Positions 1-7,649 of a stretch of 11,167 nt of DNA are shown piece by piece. How positions within the stretch are numbered: position 1 is the stretch's first letter; each line of letters starts with the position of its first letter. The stretch covers positions 1 through 11,167 of the forward strand of contig JAPLJW010000330.1 in assembly GCA_026388365.1 (NCBI GenBank), given 5' to 3'. The DNA comes from Deltaproteobacteria bacterium (GTDB lineage Bacteria; Desulfobacterota; Syntrophia; Syntrophales; UBA5619). Both the position numbers and the translations under genes were made by a program. The notes below the pieces were generated by a model. The model did no database searches, was not told the origin of the DNA, and saw only the letters and a list, made by a program, of their open reading frames with translations.

Positions 1-1
1 C

Positions 2-1051
2 TTCGGGATTCCCAACTGGTTCGAACACGTGGCCGCGGAGCATCGGGCGGCGCGCGAGGCGGTCGTGCTGTTCGACCAGTCCTCGTTCAGCAAGTTCGAG
101 GTGACGGGGGCCGGGGCGCTTGCCTTCCTGAATCATGTGGCGGCGGCCAGTCTGGACCGGCCCGTGGGATCGACCGTCTATACCCAGCTCTGCAACGAAC
201 GGGGGGGAATCGAAGCGGACATTACCATCTCCCGGGTGGAAGAAGAGCGGTTCTTTGTGATCACGGGTACGGCCTTCGCGGTGCACGATTTGATGTGGCT
301 CAAACGGCACCTGCCGAAGGACGGCTCCGTCTCGCTGCGCGACGTCACCTCCTCTTTGGCAATGATCAATGTCTGCGGTCCCTCCTCCCGGGAACTCCTG
401 CAGCGTCTCTCGGAGGACGACTTCGCCAATGACGCCTTTCCCTTCGGTCAATGCCGGCAGGTCGTCATCGGTTACGCCCCGGTTCTGGCACTCAGAGTGA
501 CCTACATCGGCGAATTGGGCTATGAACTCTACATGCCGCCGGAATACGCCGCCAATCTCTATGAGAGCCTCTGGGCGGCCGGGCAGGATCTTGGGATCCG
601 AAACGCCGGATACCGGGCGATCGATTCACTCCGGCTGGAAAAGGGCTACTGCTACTGGGGCGCCGAGGTATCGCCGGATTACAGCCCCTACGATGCGGGG
701 ATCGGTTTTGCCGTGAGTCTCGACAAGGGTCCCTTCGTAGGGCGGGACGCCCTGCTGAGGATCAAAAAAGAGGGGCCGGCCTGGAAACTCTGCCTGTTTA
801 CCCTGGATACCGACCGTCCGATGCTCCTCTACGGAGGAGAGACCATCACCTGCCGGGGCAAGGTGGTCGGCGTGGTATCCAGCGGCGGTTTTGGGCACAC
901 CGTGAGAAAGACGATCGCGATGGGTTATCTGTCCGCCGAGGACTCGCAGGTTGCCGACGGCTATGCAGTCGAGGTCTACGGGGAATCCTTTCCGGCCACC
1001 CGTCTGGCGAAGGCCCCGTACGATCCGGAGCGCCGGAGAATTTTTCTGTAG
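2..1051 (+). CDS. GcvT-type folate-binding aminomethyltransferase domain, likely C-terminal half of a dimethylglycine/sarcosine dehydrogenase-like protein (5' partial)
   Basis: The reading frame is open to the window edge, and the residues before the first GTG (nt 29) continue the family pattern (F-G-I-P-N-W-F-E-H then V-A-A-E-H-R-A-x-R-E), so the gene begins outside the window. Recognisable features are the L-F-D-Q-S-S-F-S-K-F segment (about nt 70-100), typical of the start of the GcvT domain in dimethylglycine and sarcosine dehydrogenases, the Y-I-G-E-L-G-Y-E-L-Y motif (nt 503-532) and S-L-R-L-E-K-G-Y-x-Y-W-G (nt 626-661), followed by a GcvT C-terminal barrel. In this family the domain binds tetrahydrofolate and accepts the one-carbon unit released by oxidation of an N-methyl amine. 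Whether an FAD-dependent amine oxidase domain precedes it cannot be seen; a stand-alone GcvT paralogue is the alternative. The gene stops with TAG at 1049-1051, 143 nt before the ABC binding-protein gene. Its closeness to a transporter and N-methyl methyltransferases suggests a role in N-methyl catabolism (inference). Confidence 0.85.
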   Translation, partial: FGIPNWFEHVAAEHRAAREAVVLFDQSSFSKFEVTGAGALAFLNHVAAASLDRPVGSTVYTQLCNERGGIEADITISRVEEERFFVITGTAFAVHDLMWLKRHLPKDGSVSLRDVTSSLAMINVCGPSSRELLQRLSEDDFANDAFPFGQCRQVVIGYAPVLALRVTYIGELGYELYMPPEYAANLYESLWAAGQDLGIRNAGYRAIDSLRLEKGYCYWGAEVSPDYSPYDAGIGFAVSLDKGPFVGRDALLRIKKEGPAWKLCLFTLDTDRPMLLYGGETITCRGKVVGVVSSGGFGHTVRKTIAMGYLSAEDSQVADGYAVEVYGESFPATRLAKAPYDPERRRIFL

Positions 1052-1194
1052 GCCGAATAAACGATTAATGGTAATATCGAAAAGAAACAATTTGATGCCT
1101 GGATGAAAGCGGGCGGATGCCCGGGGATGCAAGGATGGAAAGGGGGATCATGCCATAGGTTAAACCAGATTATTTTAAAAGAAGGAGGTAACAT

Positions 1195-2193
1195 ATGACC
1201 GGCAAGAGGAGATTCATCGGTTTTGTGCTGATCGCGGCACTGACGGGTATGATGATGGTTGCGGCCCCCTGTTGGGCGCAACCGGAGCTGCGCGTTTACA
1301 CCCACAATGAAACGGCCGAGATGGAGAAATGGGTGCCGGTGGCGGAAAAGGCAATCGGCATGAAGATCGTCTGGAGCCCCCGCCTCGCATCCAACGAACT
1401 CTGGACCCGCGTTCTGACGGAAAACCCCAACTTCAACGCCGACGTGATCTGGGGATTCCTGAACTCCGATGCCCAGGTGGGCGCCCAGAGAGGGTTCTTT
1501 GTGCCCTACGCATCGTCGGCGTGGGCCGACATCCCCGCAGAATTCAAGGATCCGGATCATCAATGGTACGGCTACAACTACTGGTTTTCCGCCATCGCCG
1601 TGAATCCGGATCTTCTGAAAAAGAAAAACCTGCCCAAACCCAAATCCTGGGTTGACCTGACCAATCCCGTCTATAAGGGAGAGATCGTGATGCCCGATCC
1701 CGCGACGAGCGGCACGGCCTTCATTTTTGTCTCCGCCATCATGCAGATCTTCGGCGAGGACAAGGGCTGGGAGATCCTGGAGAAGATCCACAAGAATGCC
1801 GGCCAGTACACCAAATCCGGCTCGGCTCCGGCCCAGTCGGTGGCCCAGGGTGAATATGCCATCGGGGTAAGCTGGGATCAGGCCGTCTACGGAAGGGTGG
1901 AGCAGAAATTTCCCATCGAAGGCCTCATCCCCGCGGAGGGTACCGCCTTTGATCTGGAGTCCGTGGCAATCCTGAAGGGGACCAAAAATCTCGCCGGCGC
2001 CAAGAAGCTGGTCGATTGGCTCGGCACCAAGGAGGGGCAGACGCAGATCGGTCTCCTCCGTTCGAAGGTGACCCGACCCGGAATCCCCGGAAAGGTGCTT
2101 GTCGATCCCAAGCTGATCAAGTATGACGCCCTCTGGGCCGGGGAGAACAAGAAGCGGATTATGACCGAGTGGGCCAAGCGTTTCTCGAAGTAA
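1195..2193 (+). CDS. ABC transporter periplasmic substrate-binding protein (family 1, Fe3+/putrescine/2-aminoethylphosphonate-like)
   Basis: This 332-residue protein starts at an ATG preceded by a near-perfect ribosome binding site (AAGGAGGT, 1183-1190). It has a clear secretion signal: basic K4-R5-R6, a hydrophobic core around residues 7-24 and a probable signal peptidase I site after A28 (C-W-A/Q-P); no convincing lipobox. The mature protein begins E-L-R-V-Y-T-H-N-E and carries the family's M-P-D-P-A-T-S-G-T-A-F stretch (residues about 164-174). The length fits AfuA/FbpA/PotD-like binding proteins. These deliver ligands such as ferric iron, polyamines, thiamine or 2-aminoethylphosphonate to a two-domain permease. 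The true ligand cannot be read from sequence; neighbouring demethylation genes point to a methylated amine or betaine-like compound (inference). It leads the transporter set and probably the whole downstream transcription unit. The 225-nt spacer after it holds repeats and a strong hairpin, which could allow higher expression of this gene than of the permease. Confidence 0.9.
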   Translation: MTGKRRFIGFVLIAALTGMMMVAAPCWAQPELRVYTHNETAEMEKWVPVAEKAIGMKIVWSPRLASNELWTRVLTENPNFNADVIWGFLNSDAQVGAQRGFFVPYASSAWADIPAEFKDPDHQWYGYNYWFSAIAVNPDLLKKKNLPKPKSWVDLTNPVYKGEIVMPDPATSGTAFIFVSAIMQIFGEDKGWEILEKIHKNAGQYTKSGSAPAQSVAQGEYAIGVSWDQAVYGRVEQKFPIEGLIPAEGTAFDLESVAILKGTKNLAGAKKLVDWLGTKEGQTQIGLLRSKVTRPGIPGKVLVDPKLIKYDALWAGENKKRIMTEWAKRFSK

Positions 2194-2212
2194 TCTCATC
2201 AATATAATTTAT

Positions 2213-2270
2213 GGGATTGCTTCGGTTTGCTCGCAATGACAAAAAGGCCTTTGGACTCCTCGCAATGACC
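2213..2270. repeat. Degenerate copies of the dispersed palindromic 'GATTGCTTCG...CGCAATGAC' repeat
   Basis: Nt 2215-2240 reads GATTGCTTCGG, TTTGCTC, GCAATGAC, with ATTGC/GCAAT as inverted ends. A second partial copy, CTCCTCGCAATGACC, lies at 2256-2270. I recognise this as the widespread repeat whose reverse strand begins GTCATTGCGAG and ends GAAGCAATC, known from many environmental bacterial genomes, where it generates spurious reading frames containing 'VIARS...' or 'SLRANRSNPI'-type peptides. Here it sits in the spacer between the binding-protein and permease genes. A mobile or REP-like origin is likely, with no coding capacity. Confidence 0.65.
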
Positions 2271-2285
2271 GATGGCCCGTTTTTT
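2241..2285 (+). terminator. Possible weak intrinsic terminator or attenuator between binding-protein and permease genes
   Basis: AAAAAGGCC (2241-2249) can pair with GGCC (2274-2277) and, across a CG bulge, with the T run at 2280-2285. The loop is about 24 nt and contains part of the dispersed repeat. The T6 run just after a GGCC stem is terminator-like, but the stem is only four G-C pairs plus A-U pairs, so termination would be partial at best. Partial termination here would favour the binding protein over the membrane components, as is common in ABC operons (inference). Confidence 0.25.
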
Positions 2286-2351
2286 AAAGTCTCAATTTTG
2301 GGAGCGGATGGATTAAGATTCCCAAGTTGGGTAAAGATTTCGACTTGTAAG

Positions 2352-2390
2352 CGCCGGCATGGAGCGGGATCCTGCCGCCCCATGCCGGCG
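2352..2390 (+). promoter_or_regulatory. Strong GC-rich hairpin in the spacer ahead of the permease gene
   Basis: CGCCGGCATGG (2352-2362) is perfectly inverted at 2380-2390 (CCATGCCGGCG). Inside this, after one A.C mismatch, GCGG (2364-2367) pairs with CCGC (2375-2378), leaving a 7-nt loop. No T tract follows, so it is not a standard terminator. The structure would bury the upstream ATG at 2359, which argues that translation of the permease starts downstream at 2419 or 2422. It may act as an RNA stability or processing element that stabilises the upstream binding-protein transcript (inference). Confidence 0.6.
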
Positions 2391-2418
2391 ACCGTGTCCA
2401 GCCGACATGGGAGCAGCG

Positions 2419-4365
2419 ATGATGCCTTTCCCGGGTAGCGCCATCCTGAAACAGCAGATGGATGATTTCCGGCATATTTTGCGCCGGCCAAGTCTGCTTT
2501 TTGTCACCGCCGTCTCGGTTCTGCTGATTTTCCTCTTTATCGTCTTCCCGATCGGTTCCGTGCTGATCAAGAGTTTCACCGTCAGCTACCCGACGGTCAC
2601 GATCACCTTTCCGGCGGTCAACCCAACCGGGGTGGAAACGGAGAAAAGGGCCACCGACTCCCTGCGCGTGATTTTCAAGGAGATCCAGGGAATCGAGCAG
2701 ACCCGGTTCAAAAAGGAGAATGGAGCGGCCGTCCATACCGTCCGTTTTCGCAAGGACTGGGATGATCTCAAAGGCTTCAACGACGTCAAACGCGCGATCA
2801 AGCGCAACAAGGATACCCTGGAGCCACTGGTCTTGGGTGCGAAGCTCTCCCTGGGCAAGGAGGTGACGGCAAGCCTCGCCACCTACATGGATTTCTTCTC
2901 CGGCGGACGTTATTACCGGGCGCTGAAAAACAGCATTGTTGTGGCGATCGTCACGACGCTGCTGGTGATTCCACTCGCCTTCTGTTTTGCCTTCCTGGGG
3001 CTCAATGGACCGGCCCTGCTGAAGATTCCTCTGCGGTTGCTCGGCCTCATCCCGCTGGTGGCGCCGCCCTTCATCTTTTCGCTGGCTCTGATCATCATCG
3101 GCGGCCGTCACGGCATCCTGACCCGGATGCTGGAGTTGCCCTTCAACATCTACGGCTGGCGGGGGGTGATCATCGCCCAGGTGATCACCTTCCTGCCGCT
3201 GGGATACCTGATGATCGAAAACGTTCTGTGCTCTCTGGGCTCCAACCTGGAGGAGGCCGCCTGTGACATGCGCGCCACCGACTGGCAGATCCTCTGCAAG
3301 ATCACCATTCCGCTTGCAGCCCCGGGGATTCTGAAGGCGTCCCTCCTGGTTTTCATCCTCTCCATCGCCGACTTCGGGAATCCGATGCTGATCGGCGGGG
3401 ACGTTCCCTTCCTCTCCACGGGGGCCTATCTGCTGTGGGTCAGCGACAACAACCTGGAAATGGCGGCCGTCTTCTGCGTTTTTCTGGTGCTGCCGAGCCT
3501 GATCATCTTCGTGGTCAACGAGTATCTCCTCAAGGGGAAAGGCTACACCACCATCGGCGGCAAGCCCCAGCAAACGGAACGGAGGCCGATCGCCCCGAAC
3601 ATCCTCTATCCCATGCTGGGACTGGCGGCCATCGCCTCGGCGGTGATTCTGGTGAGCTTCGGCATCATTTTCTTCGGGGCCTTCACCAAGATCCTGATGG
3701 TGGACAACACCCTGACCCTGGAGCACTTCCGACGCCCCAACGGGTTCAGAACGCTGATCACGAGCCTCAAGTTTTCCCTTGGGGCAGCCCTGGTCGCCCC
3801 GGCGGTTGGCATTACCCTATCCTACATCCTGGTCCGCAAAAGGGTCCCGCTGAAGAAGGTTCTGGAGTCCCTGGCCCTGCTGGGGTTCGCCGTTCCCGGT
3901 ACGGTCATGGGGATCGGGTATATTCTGGCCTTCAACCACCCGCCGCTGCAGCTCACCGGAACCTTCATCATCCTGATTATCAACGAGGCATTCCGCAACC
4001 TCTCGGTGAGCCTCGAGGCCGGGGTGAGCAAGCTTCACCAGATCGATGTGGCCATCGAGGAGGCGGCGGCGGACATGGGCGCCGGCGCCGTCCGGACCTT
4101 TTTCAAAATCGTTCTGCCCCTGATCAGCTCCGCCTATGTCGCCGGCTTCATCTACACCTTCATGGTGGGCATGATTGCCGTGAGCGCGGTGATCTTCCTG
4201 ATCACGCCGGGGAACGACCTGGCAGCCCTCTACATCCTGAACGTGGCCGAACAGGGGTATCTGGGGATGGCCTGCGCAATTTCCACGATGCTCATCGCCG
4301 TCGTGCTGGCCTGCCTGGGCGGCCTGAAGTTTCTGGTCAAAATGACGAAAATCGAGATGTACTGA
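2419..4365 (+). CDS. ABC transporter permease with two fused transmembrane domains (FbpB/AfuB-like)
   Basis: I place the start at the ATG at 2419 (648 residues), or the adjacent ATG at 2422, because GGGAG at 2409-2413 is well spaced. An in-frame ATG at 2359 lacks a ribosome binding site and lies inside a hairpin stem. The protein has two BPD-type permease halves. Each carries an EAA loop that docks on the ATPase: E278-E-A-A-C-D-M-R-A-T-D-W near residues 278-300, and E547-E-A-A-A-D-M-G-A-G near 547-570. A first transmembrane helix spans about 27-50. Between it and the rest of half one is an unusually long polar segment (about 55-165), apparently on the outer face. The family usually has a much shorter connection there. 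Residues about 370-395 form a basic linker between the halves. The gene lies 13 nt upstream of the ATPase, confirming an importer of the binding-protein/permease/ATPase order. Ligand unknown. Confidence 0.9.
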   Translation: MMPFPGSAILKQQMDDFRHILRRPSLLFVTAVSVLLIFLFIVFPIGSVLIKSFTVSYPTVTITFPAVNPTGVETEKRATDSLRVIFKEIQGIEQTRFKKENGAAVHTVRFRKDWDDLKGFNDVKRAIKRNKDTLEPLVLGAKLSLGKEVTASLATYMDFFSGGRYYRALKNSIVVAIVTTLLVIPLAFCFAFLGLNGPALLKIPLRLLGLIPLVAPPFIFSLALIIIGGRHGILTRMLELPFNIYGWRGVIIAQVITFLPLGYLMIENVLCSLGSNLEEAACDMRATDWQILCKITIPLAAPGILKASLLVFILSIADFGNPMLIGGDVPFLSTGAYLLWVSDNNLEMAAVFCVFLVLPSLIIFVVNEYLLKGKGYTTIGGKPQQTERRPIAPNILYPMLGLAAIASAVILVSFGIIFFGAFTKILMVDNTLTLEHFRRPNGFRTLITSLKFSLGAALVAPAVGITLSYILVRKRVPLKKVLESLALLGFAVPGTVMGIGYILAFNHPPLQLTGTFIILIINEAFRNLSVSLEAGVSKLHQIDVAIEEAAADMGAGAVRTFFKIVLPLISSAYVAGFIYTFMVGMIAVSAVIFLITPGNDLAALYILNVAEQGYLGMACAISTMLIAVVLACLGGLKFLVKMTKIEMY

Positions 4366-4378
4366 AAGGGTTCGATCC

Positions 4379-5476
4379 ATGACGCAAAAAGAGAACACCC
4401 CCATATTGGAATTGCGGCACATCGTCAAACGCTTCGGCGCGATGACGGCGGTGGATGACGTCTCCCTGGATCTGGAACGGGGCAAGCTCTTCACCTTTCT
4501 GGGTCCCAGCGGCTGCGGCAAGACCACCCTCCTGCGGGTGGTGAGCGGATTCACCGTCCCTGACGGGGGGAAGGTTCTCCTCGACGGGGAGGACATCACC
4601 CGGGTCCAGCCCAACGGGCGCGACACGGCCATGGTTTTTCAGAACTACGCCCTTTTCCCCCACATGACAGTGGCCGCCAATATCGGATTCGGCCTCAAGA
4701 TCATGAAAAAATCCAAAAAGGAGATCACGGGCGAAGTGGAGAGGCTCCTGGCACTGGTGCAGATGGAGGGGCTCGGGGGACGACACCCCCATGAGCTTTC
4801 CGGCGGCCAGCAGCAGCGTGTGGCCCTCGCGAGGGCCTTGAGCCTCTGCCCCAAGATTCTTCTGCTGGATGAACCTCTCTCCAATCTCGACGCCAACCTG
4901 CGCCTGCTGATGCGGGCGGAGATCCGCAAACTCCATCGGCGCCTGGGCCTGTCGATCATCTTTGTTACCCACGACCAGGAAGAGGCGATGTCCCTCTCCG
5001 ATGAACTCGTCGTGATGGATCGCGGCAAGGTCAAGCAGGTCGGCTCGCCGACGCAGGTCTACGAGACCCCGGTCGATGATTTCGTGGCCCGGTTTATCGG
5101 GCACATCAATTTCATCCCCGGGGAACTCGTCGAAAAGTCGAACGGCCATCTCACCTTGCGAACCCGCCATGGCGACTGGTCCGTATCGCAGGTCCCGTTT
5201 CCCGTAGCCTGCGGCGACAAGCTCAAGGCCGTGGTCCGCCCCGAATCGATCGGCATTGCCGCCGCGTCCGATTGCGCCGGGACCGGCGAGGCCAACGTAA
5301 TCCCGGGACGGGTGGAGGCGGCCATGTACATAGGCTCGATCATCCGCTACACGGTGATCTGTGGTGAAGACACGATGTACGTCGATGAGGCGGATCCCCA
5401 GTACCGAGGGATACTCAAGGAAGGGACGGAGGTAAAGCTGTTTATGAAGAAACGAATCCATATGCTTAAAATATAA
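4379..5476 (+). CDS. ABC transporter ATP-binding protein (PotA/FbpC-like, with C-terminal TOBE domain)
   Basis: This 365-residue cytoplasmic ATPase powers the importer. All nucleotide-binding motifs are intact: Walker A G42-P-S-G-C-G-K-T49, Q-loop Q88, signature L140-S-G-G-Q-Q-Q-R147, Walker B I-L-L-L-D164-E165-P, D-loop S-N-L-D171, and switch histidine H198 in F-V-T-H-D-Q-E-E-A-M. The C-terminal third (about 235-360) is a TOBE-type regulatory domain containing V-R-P-E-S and ending V-K-L-F-M-K-K-R-I-H. Length and motifs fit the PotA/FbpC/UgpC class, whose members serve polyamines, iron, sugars or phosphonates, so the ligand is not revealed. It follows the permease by 13 nt. The MttB-like gene follows after only 29 nt, which links uptake directly to demethylation. 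Confidence 0.95.
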   Translation: MTQKENTPILELRHIVKRFGAMTAVDDVSLDLERGKLFTFLGPSGCGKTTLLRVVSGFTVPDGGKVLLDGEDITRVQPNGRDTAMVFQNYALFPHMTVAANIGFGLKIMKKSKKEITGEVERLLALVQMEGLGGRHPHELSGGQQQRVALARALSLCPKILLLDEPLSNLDANLRLLMRAEIRKLHRRLGLSIIFVTHDQEEAMSLSDELVVMDRGKVKQVGSPTQVYETPVDDFVARFIGHINFIPGELVEKSNGHLTLRTRHGDWSVSQVPFPVACGDKLKAVVRPESIGIAAASDCAGTGEANVIPGRVEAAMYIGSIIRYTVICGEDTMYVDEADPQYRGILKEGTEVKLFMKKRIHMLKI

Positions 5477-5505
5477 ACCCTTTTCAAGGAAAGAAAGGAT
5501 CATTC

Positions 5506-6906
5506 ATGAACTGGGCGGAATTCCTGACCGCGGAAGAGATCATCCTGGTGCGCAACGAAAAGGCGCGCCGGATCTTTGCCCGGGCGGGATGCCGGGTGGA
5601 GAGTGAAAGAGGAGTAGTCAAAATTCCGGGGAAGGTGGTCGAAGAATACCGAAAGGCGTTTCCGCCATCGTTTACCTTCCGCGGCCGCGACCCCCGGTAC
5701 GATCGCACCATTCCGCAGGACGGGCCGATCATGATTACCGCAAGCTCCGCACCGGACATCATCGATCCGGAAACGGGCCGGCAGCGAAGGGCCACCTCCG
5801 GGGACATCGCCGGGATCGCCCATCTGGTCAATGAACTGCCGGGGTACGATGTCTTTTCCATCTCGACCCTTGCCGCCAATGCACCGGAGGGGCTCTCCAG
5901 CCTGACCCGGTTTTACGCCGCATTGCGGAATTGCGCAAAACCGGTGCGGAGCAATACCCCGAACATGAAGGAACTGGAAGATGTCCTGGCATTGGGGGCG
6001 ATCATTGCGGGCGGTGAAGAGGCCTACCGGGAGAGGCCGCTCATCAACCATCACTACTGTCCTGTGGTCTCTCCACTCACCATGGATGTGGAGTCCACGG
6101 AGGCGGTCATCTATCTGACCGGGAAGGGGCTGCCGGTCTATGGGACGATCTGCCCCAATGCGGGGATGAGCTCGCCGCTCAGCCTGATTGCGACTCTGGC
6201 CCAGGGGAATGCCGAGTTCCTGGCCCTGGCCGTGTTGATGCAGATGGTCCGGATCGGCACCCCGCTGATCTATGCGGTGCTGGCCACGGTGGCCGACATG
6301 AGAACGGGAAATTACGCCCCCGGGGCGATCGAGACGGCGATACTCCAGATGGGACACAGCCAGATGGCCCGGTATTACAATGTGCCGTCCGGGGGCTATA
6401 TCGGTTTGACGAACGCCCATGTCAACGATGCGCAATCCGGTTATGAAACGGGCATGGGCACGACGGCGGCGCTTCTGGGAGGGATCGACATGCTCAACAT
6501 GGGCGGACTCCTGGGAAGCCTTATGGTATTTGACTTTGCCAAGGTGATGATCGATCACGAAATCGCGATGATGCTGAAGCACTTGCGAAATGGGATGCGG
6601 TACCGGCAGGATGATCTGTGCCTGGGGCTCATTGCTATGGTCGGACCGGGCGGAACCTTCATGGACCAGGAGCATACGCTGGAGAAGATGCGCACGGCCG
6701 CCTATCTGCCGAAGGTCGCGACGCGGGAGATGAGGGAACGCTGGGAAAAAGAGGGGCGGATGGAGATCGGATTCCGGGCCTTGACGGAGGCGAGACGAAT
6801 CCTGGCCAAGGATAATCCCGCACTCTTCGATGCGGAGCTGGATCGGAAGATCCTCGCCCGTTTTCCAAGGATTGAAAAGATTACCGTTTCGGGAACTCCC
6901 GTCTGA
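5506..6906 (+). CDS. MttB-superfamily corrinoid methyltransferase, pyrrolysine-free
   Basis: The start ATG has AAAGGA at 5494-5499. The 466-residue product belongs to the trimethylamine methyltransferase (MttB, COG5598) superfamily. Hallmarks are F-T-F-R-G-R-D-P-R-Y-D (57-66), the N-D-A-Q-S-G-Y-E-T-G-M-G core (307-318), D-F-A-K-V-M-I-D-H-E-I-A (343-354) and V-G-P-G-G-T-F near 379-385, followed by H-T-L-E-K-M-R (390-396). These enzymes move a methyl group from a quaternary or tertiary amine to the cobalt of a partner corrinoid protein. Archaeal MttB carries pyrrolysine encoded by TAG; here there is no in-frame TAG, so it belongs with non-pyrrolysine homologues such as MtgB (glycine betaine), MtpB (proline betaine) and MtcB (carnitine). 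Substrate cannot be assigned. The N-terminus looks one or two helices shorter than many relatives, with no good start further upstream. The partner is probably the corrinoid protein 45 nt downstream. Confidence 0.9.
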   Translation: MNWAEFLTAEEIILVRNEKARRIFARAGCRVESERGVVKIPGKVVEEYRKAFPPSFTFRGRDPRYDRTIPQDGPIMITASSAPDIIDPETGRQRRATSGDIAGIAHLVNELPGYDVFSISTLAANAPEGLSSLTRFYAALRNCAKPVRSNTPNMKELEDVLALGAIIAGGEEAYRERPLINHHYCPVVSPLTMDVESTEAVIYLTGKGLPVYGTICPNAGMSSPLSLIATLAQGNAEFLALAVLMQMVRIGTPLIYAVLATVADMRTGNYAPGAIETAILQMGHSQMARYYNVPSGGYIGLTNAHVNDAQSGYETGMGTTAALLGGIDMLNMGGLLGSLMVFDFAKVMIDHEIAMMLKHLRNGMRYRQDDLCLGLIAMVGPGGTFMDQEHTLEKMRTAAYLPKVATREMRERWEKEGRMEIGFRALTEARRILAKDNPALFDAELDRKILARFPRIEKITVSGTPV

Positions 6907-6951
6907 TATGCCAAGAAAGGGGAGATCTATTCTGATAAGGAGGTAGGTTTC

Positions 6952-7578
6952 ATGGCCGTCCAGGAGATATTCAATGCGGTGCTGGCCTTCGAGCAGGACC
7001 GTACCGCCGATCTGGTCAGGGAGGAATTGCAGAAAAAGACGGATCTGCAACTCATTTTGAACGAGGGGCTCGTCCGGGCCATGGATGAGGTCGGCCGGCG
7101 TTTCAGCACCGGCGAGTTTTTTTTGCCGGAGATGCTTCTCGCTGCAAAGACCATGAAGGCGGGGCTGGAGGTACTGCGGCCCCATCTCTCTTCCAATATG
7201 GGAGAGCTCCTGGGAACCGTCGTCATCGCCACCGTAAAAGGCGATCTCCATGATATCGGCAAAAACCTGGTGGCCATGATGCTTGAGGGGGCTGGTTTCA
7301 AGGTGATCAATCTGGGCGTTGATGTGGATGGGGATGGTTTCGTCCGGGCGGCGGAGGAGCACAAGGCGGATTTGGTTTGCATGTCGGCCCTGCTGACCAC
7401 CACCATGCCAGCCATGGCTGTGGCGGTCAAGGCCGTTCACGCGCATGATCCCCGGGTGCGGACCATGGTGGGCGGTGCGCCGGTCACAAAGGCTTTTGCC
7501 GATCAGATCGGCGCCGACGCTTACAGCGCTGATGCCCCCGATGCGGTGATCATGGCCCGGAAACTGATGGCCGGTTGA
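6952..7578 (+). CDS. Corrinoid (B12-binding) methyl carrier protein, MtbC/MttC-like (first of two)
   Basis: The ATG follows a strong AAGGAGGT site at 6936-6943. The 208-residue product has the standard two-domain build. A helical cap domain (about 1-85) includes the S-T-G-E-F-F-L-P-E-M motif (52-61). A Rossmann-type B12-binding domain follows, with D98-L-H100-D-I-G103-K-N. H100 should be the lower cobalt ligand and D98 its hydrogen-bond partner, as in methionine synthase; S145-A-L-L-T-T and G174-G-A-P-V complete the pocket. It is a cytoplasmic shuttle carrying methyl from the MttB-like enzyme to an acceptor methyltransferase not found in this window. It sits between its probable partner (45 nt upstream) and a second corrinoid gene (71 nt downstream). 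Confidence 0.93.
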   Translation: MAVQEIFNAVLAFEQDRTADLVREELQKKTDLQLILNEGLVRAMDEVGRRFSTGEFFLPEMLLAAKTMKAGLEVLRPHLSSNMGELLGTVVIATVKGDLHDIGKNLVAMMLEGAGFKVINLGVDVDGDGFVRAAEEHKADLVCMSALLTTTMPAMAVAVKAVHAHDPRVRTMVGGAPVTKAFADQIGADAYSADAPDAVIMARKLMAG

Positions 7579-7649
7579 ATGCAAAAATAACAGAATCTTG
7601 ATGCACGTTGAATGTATCTCTTTCAAATGAAACGCAGGAGGGTGGATCA

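Noticed and set aside
1100..1116. A GG-N10-GC spacing upstream of the binding-protein gene that could be a sigma-54 promoter
   Set aside because: Apart from the two dinucleotides it does not match the TGGCAC...TTGC consensus, and no sigma-54 activator gene is in view.
1110..1123. CGGGC/GCCCG hairpin after the GcvT-like gene as a terminator
   Set aside because: Five pairs with a GGAT loop and no T run following; not enough for an intrinsic terminator.
6902..6952. Cobalamin riboswitch or other structured leader ahead of the corrinoid genes
   Set aside because: Gaps in the module are 18-94 nt and show no B12-box-like conserved core; too short for such an element.
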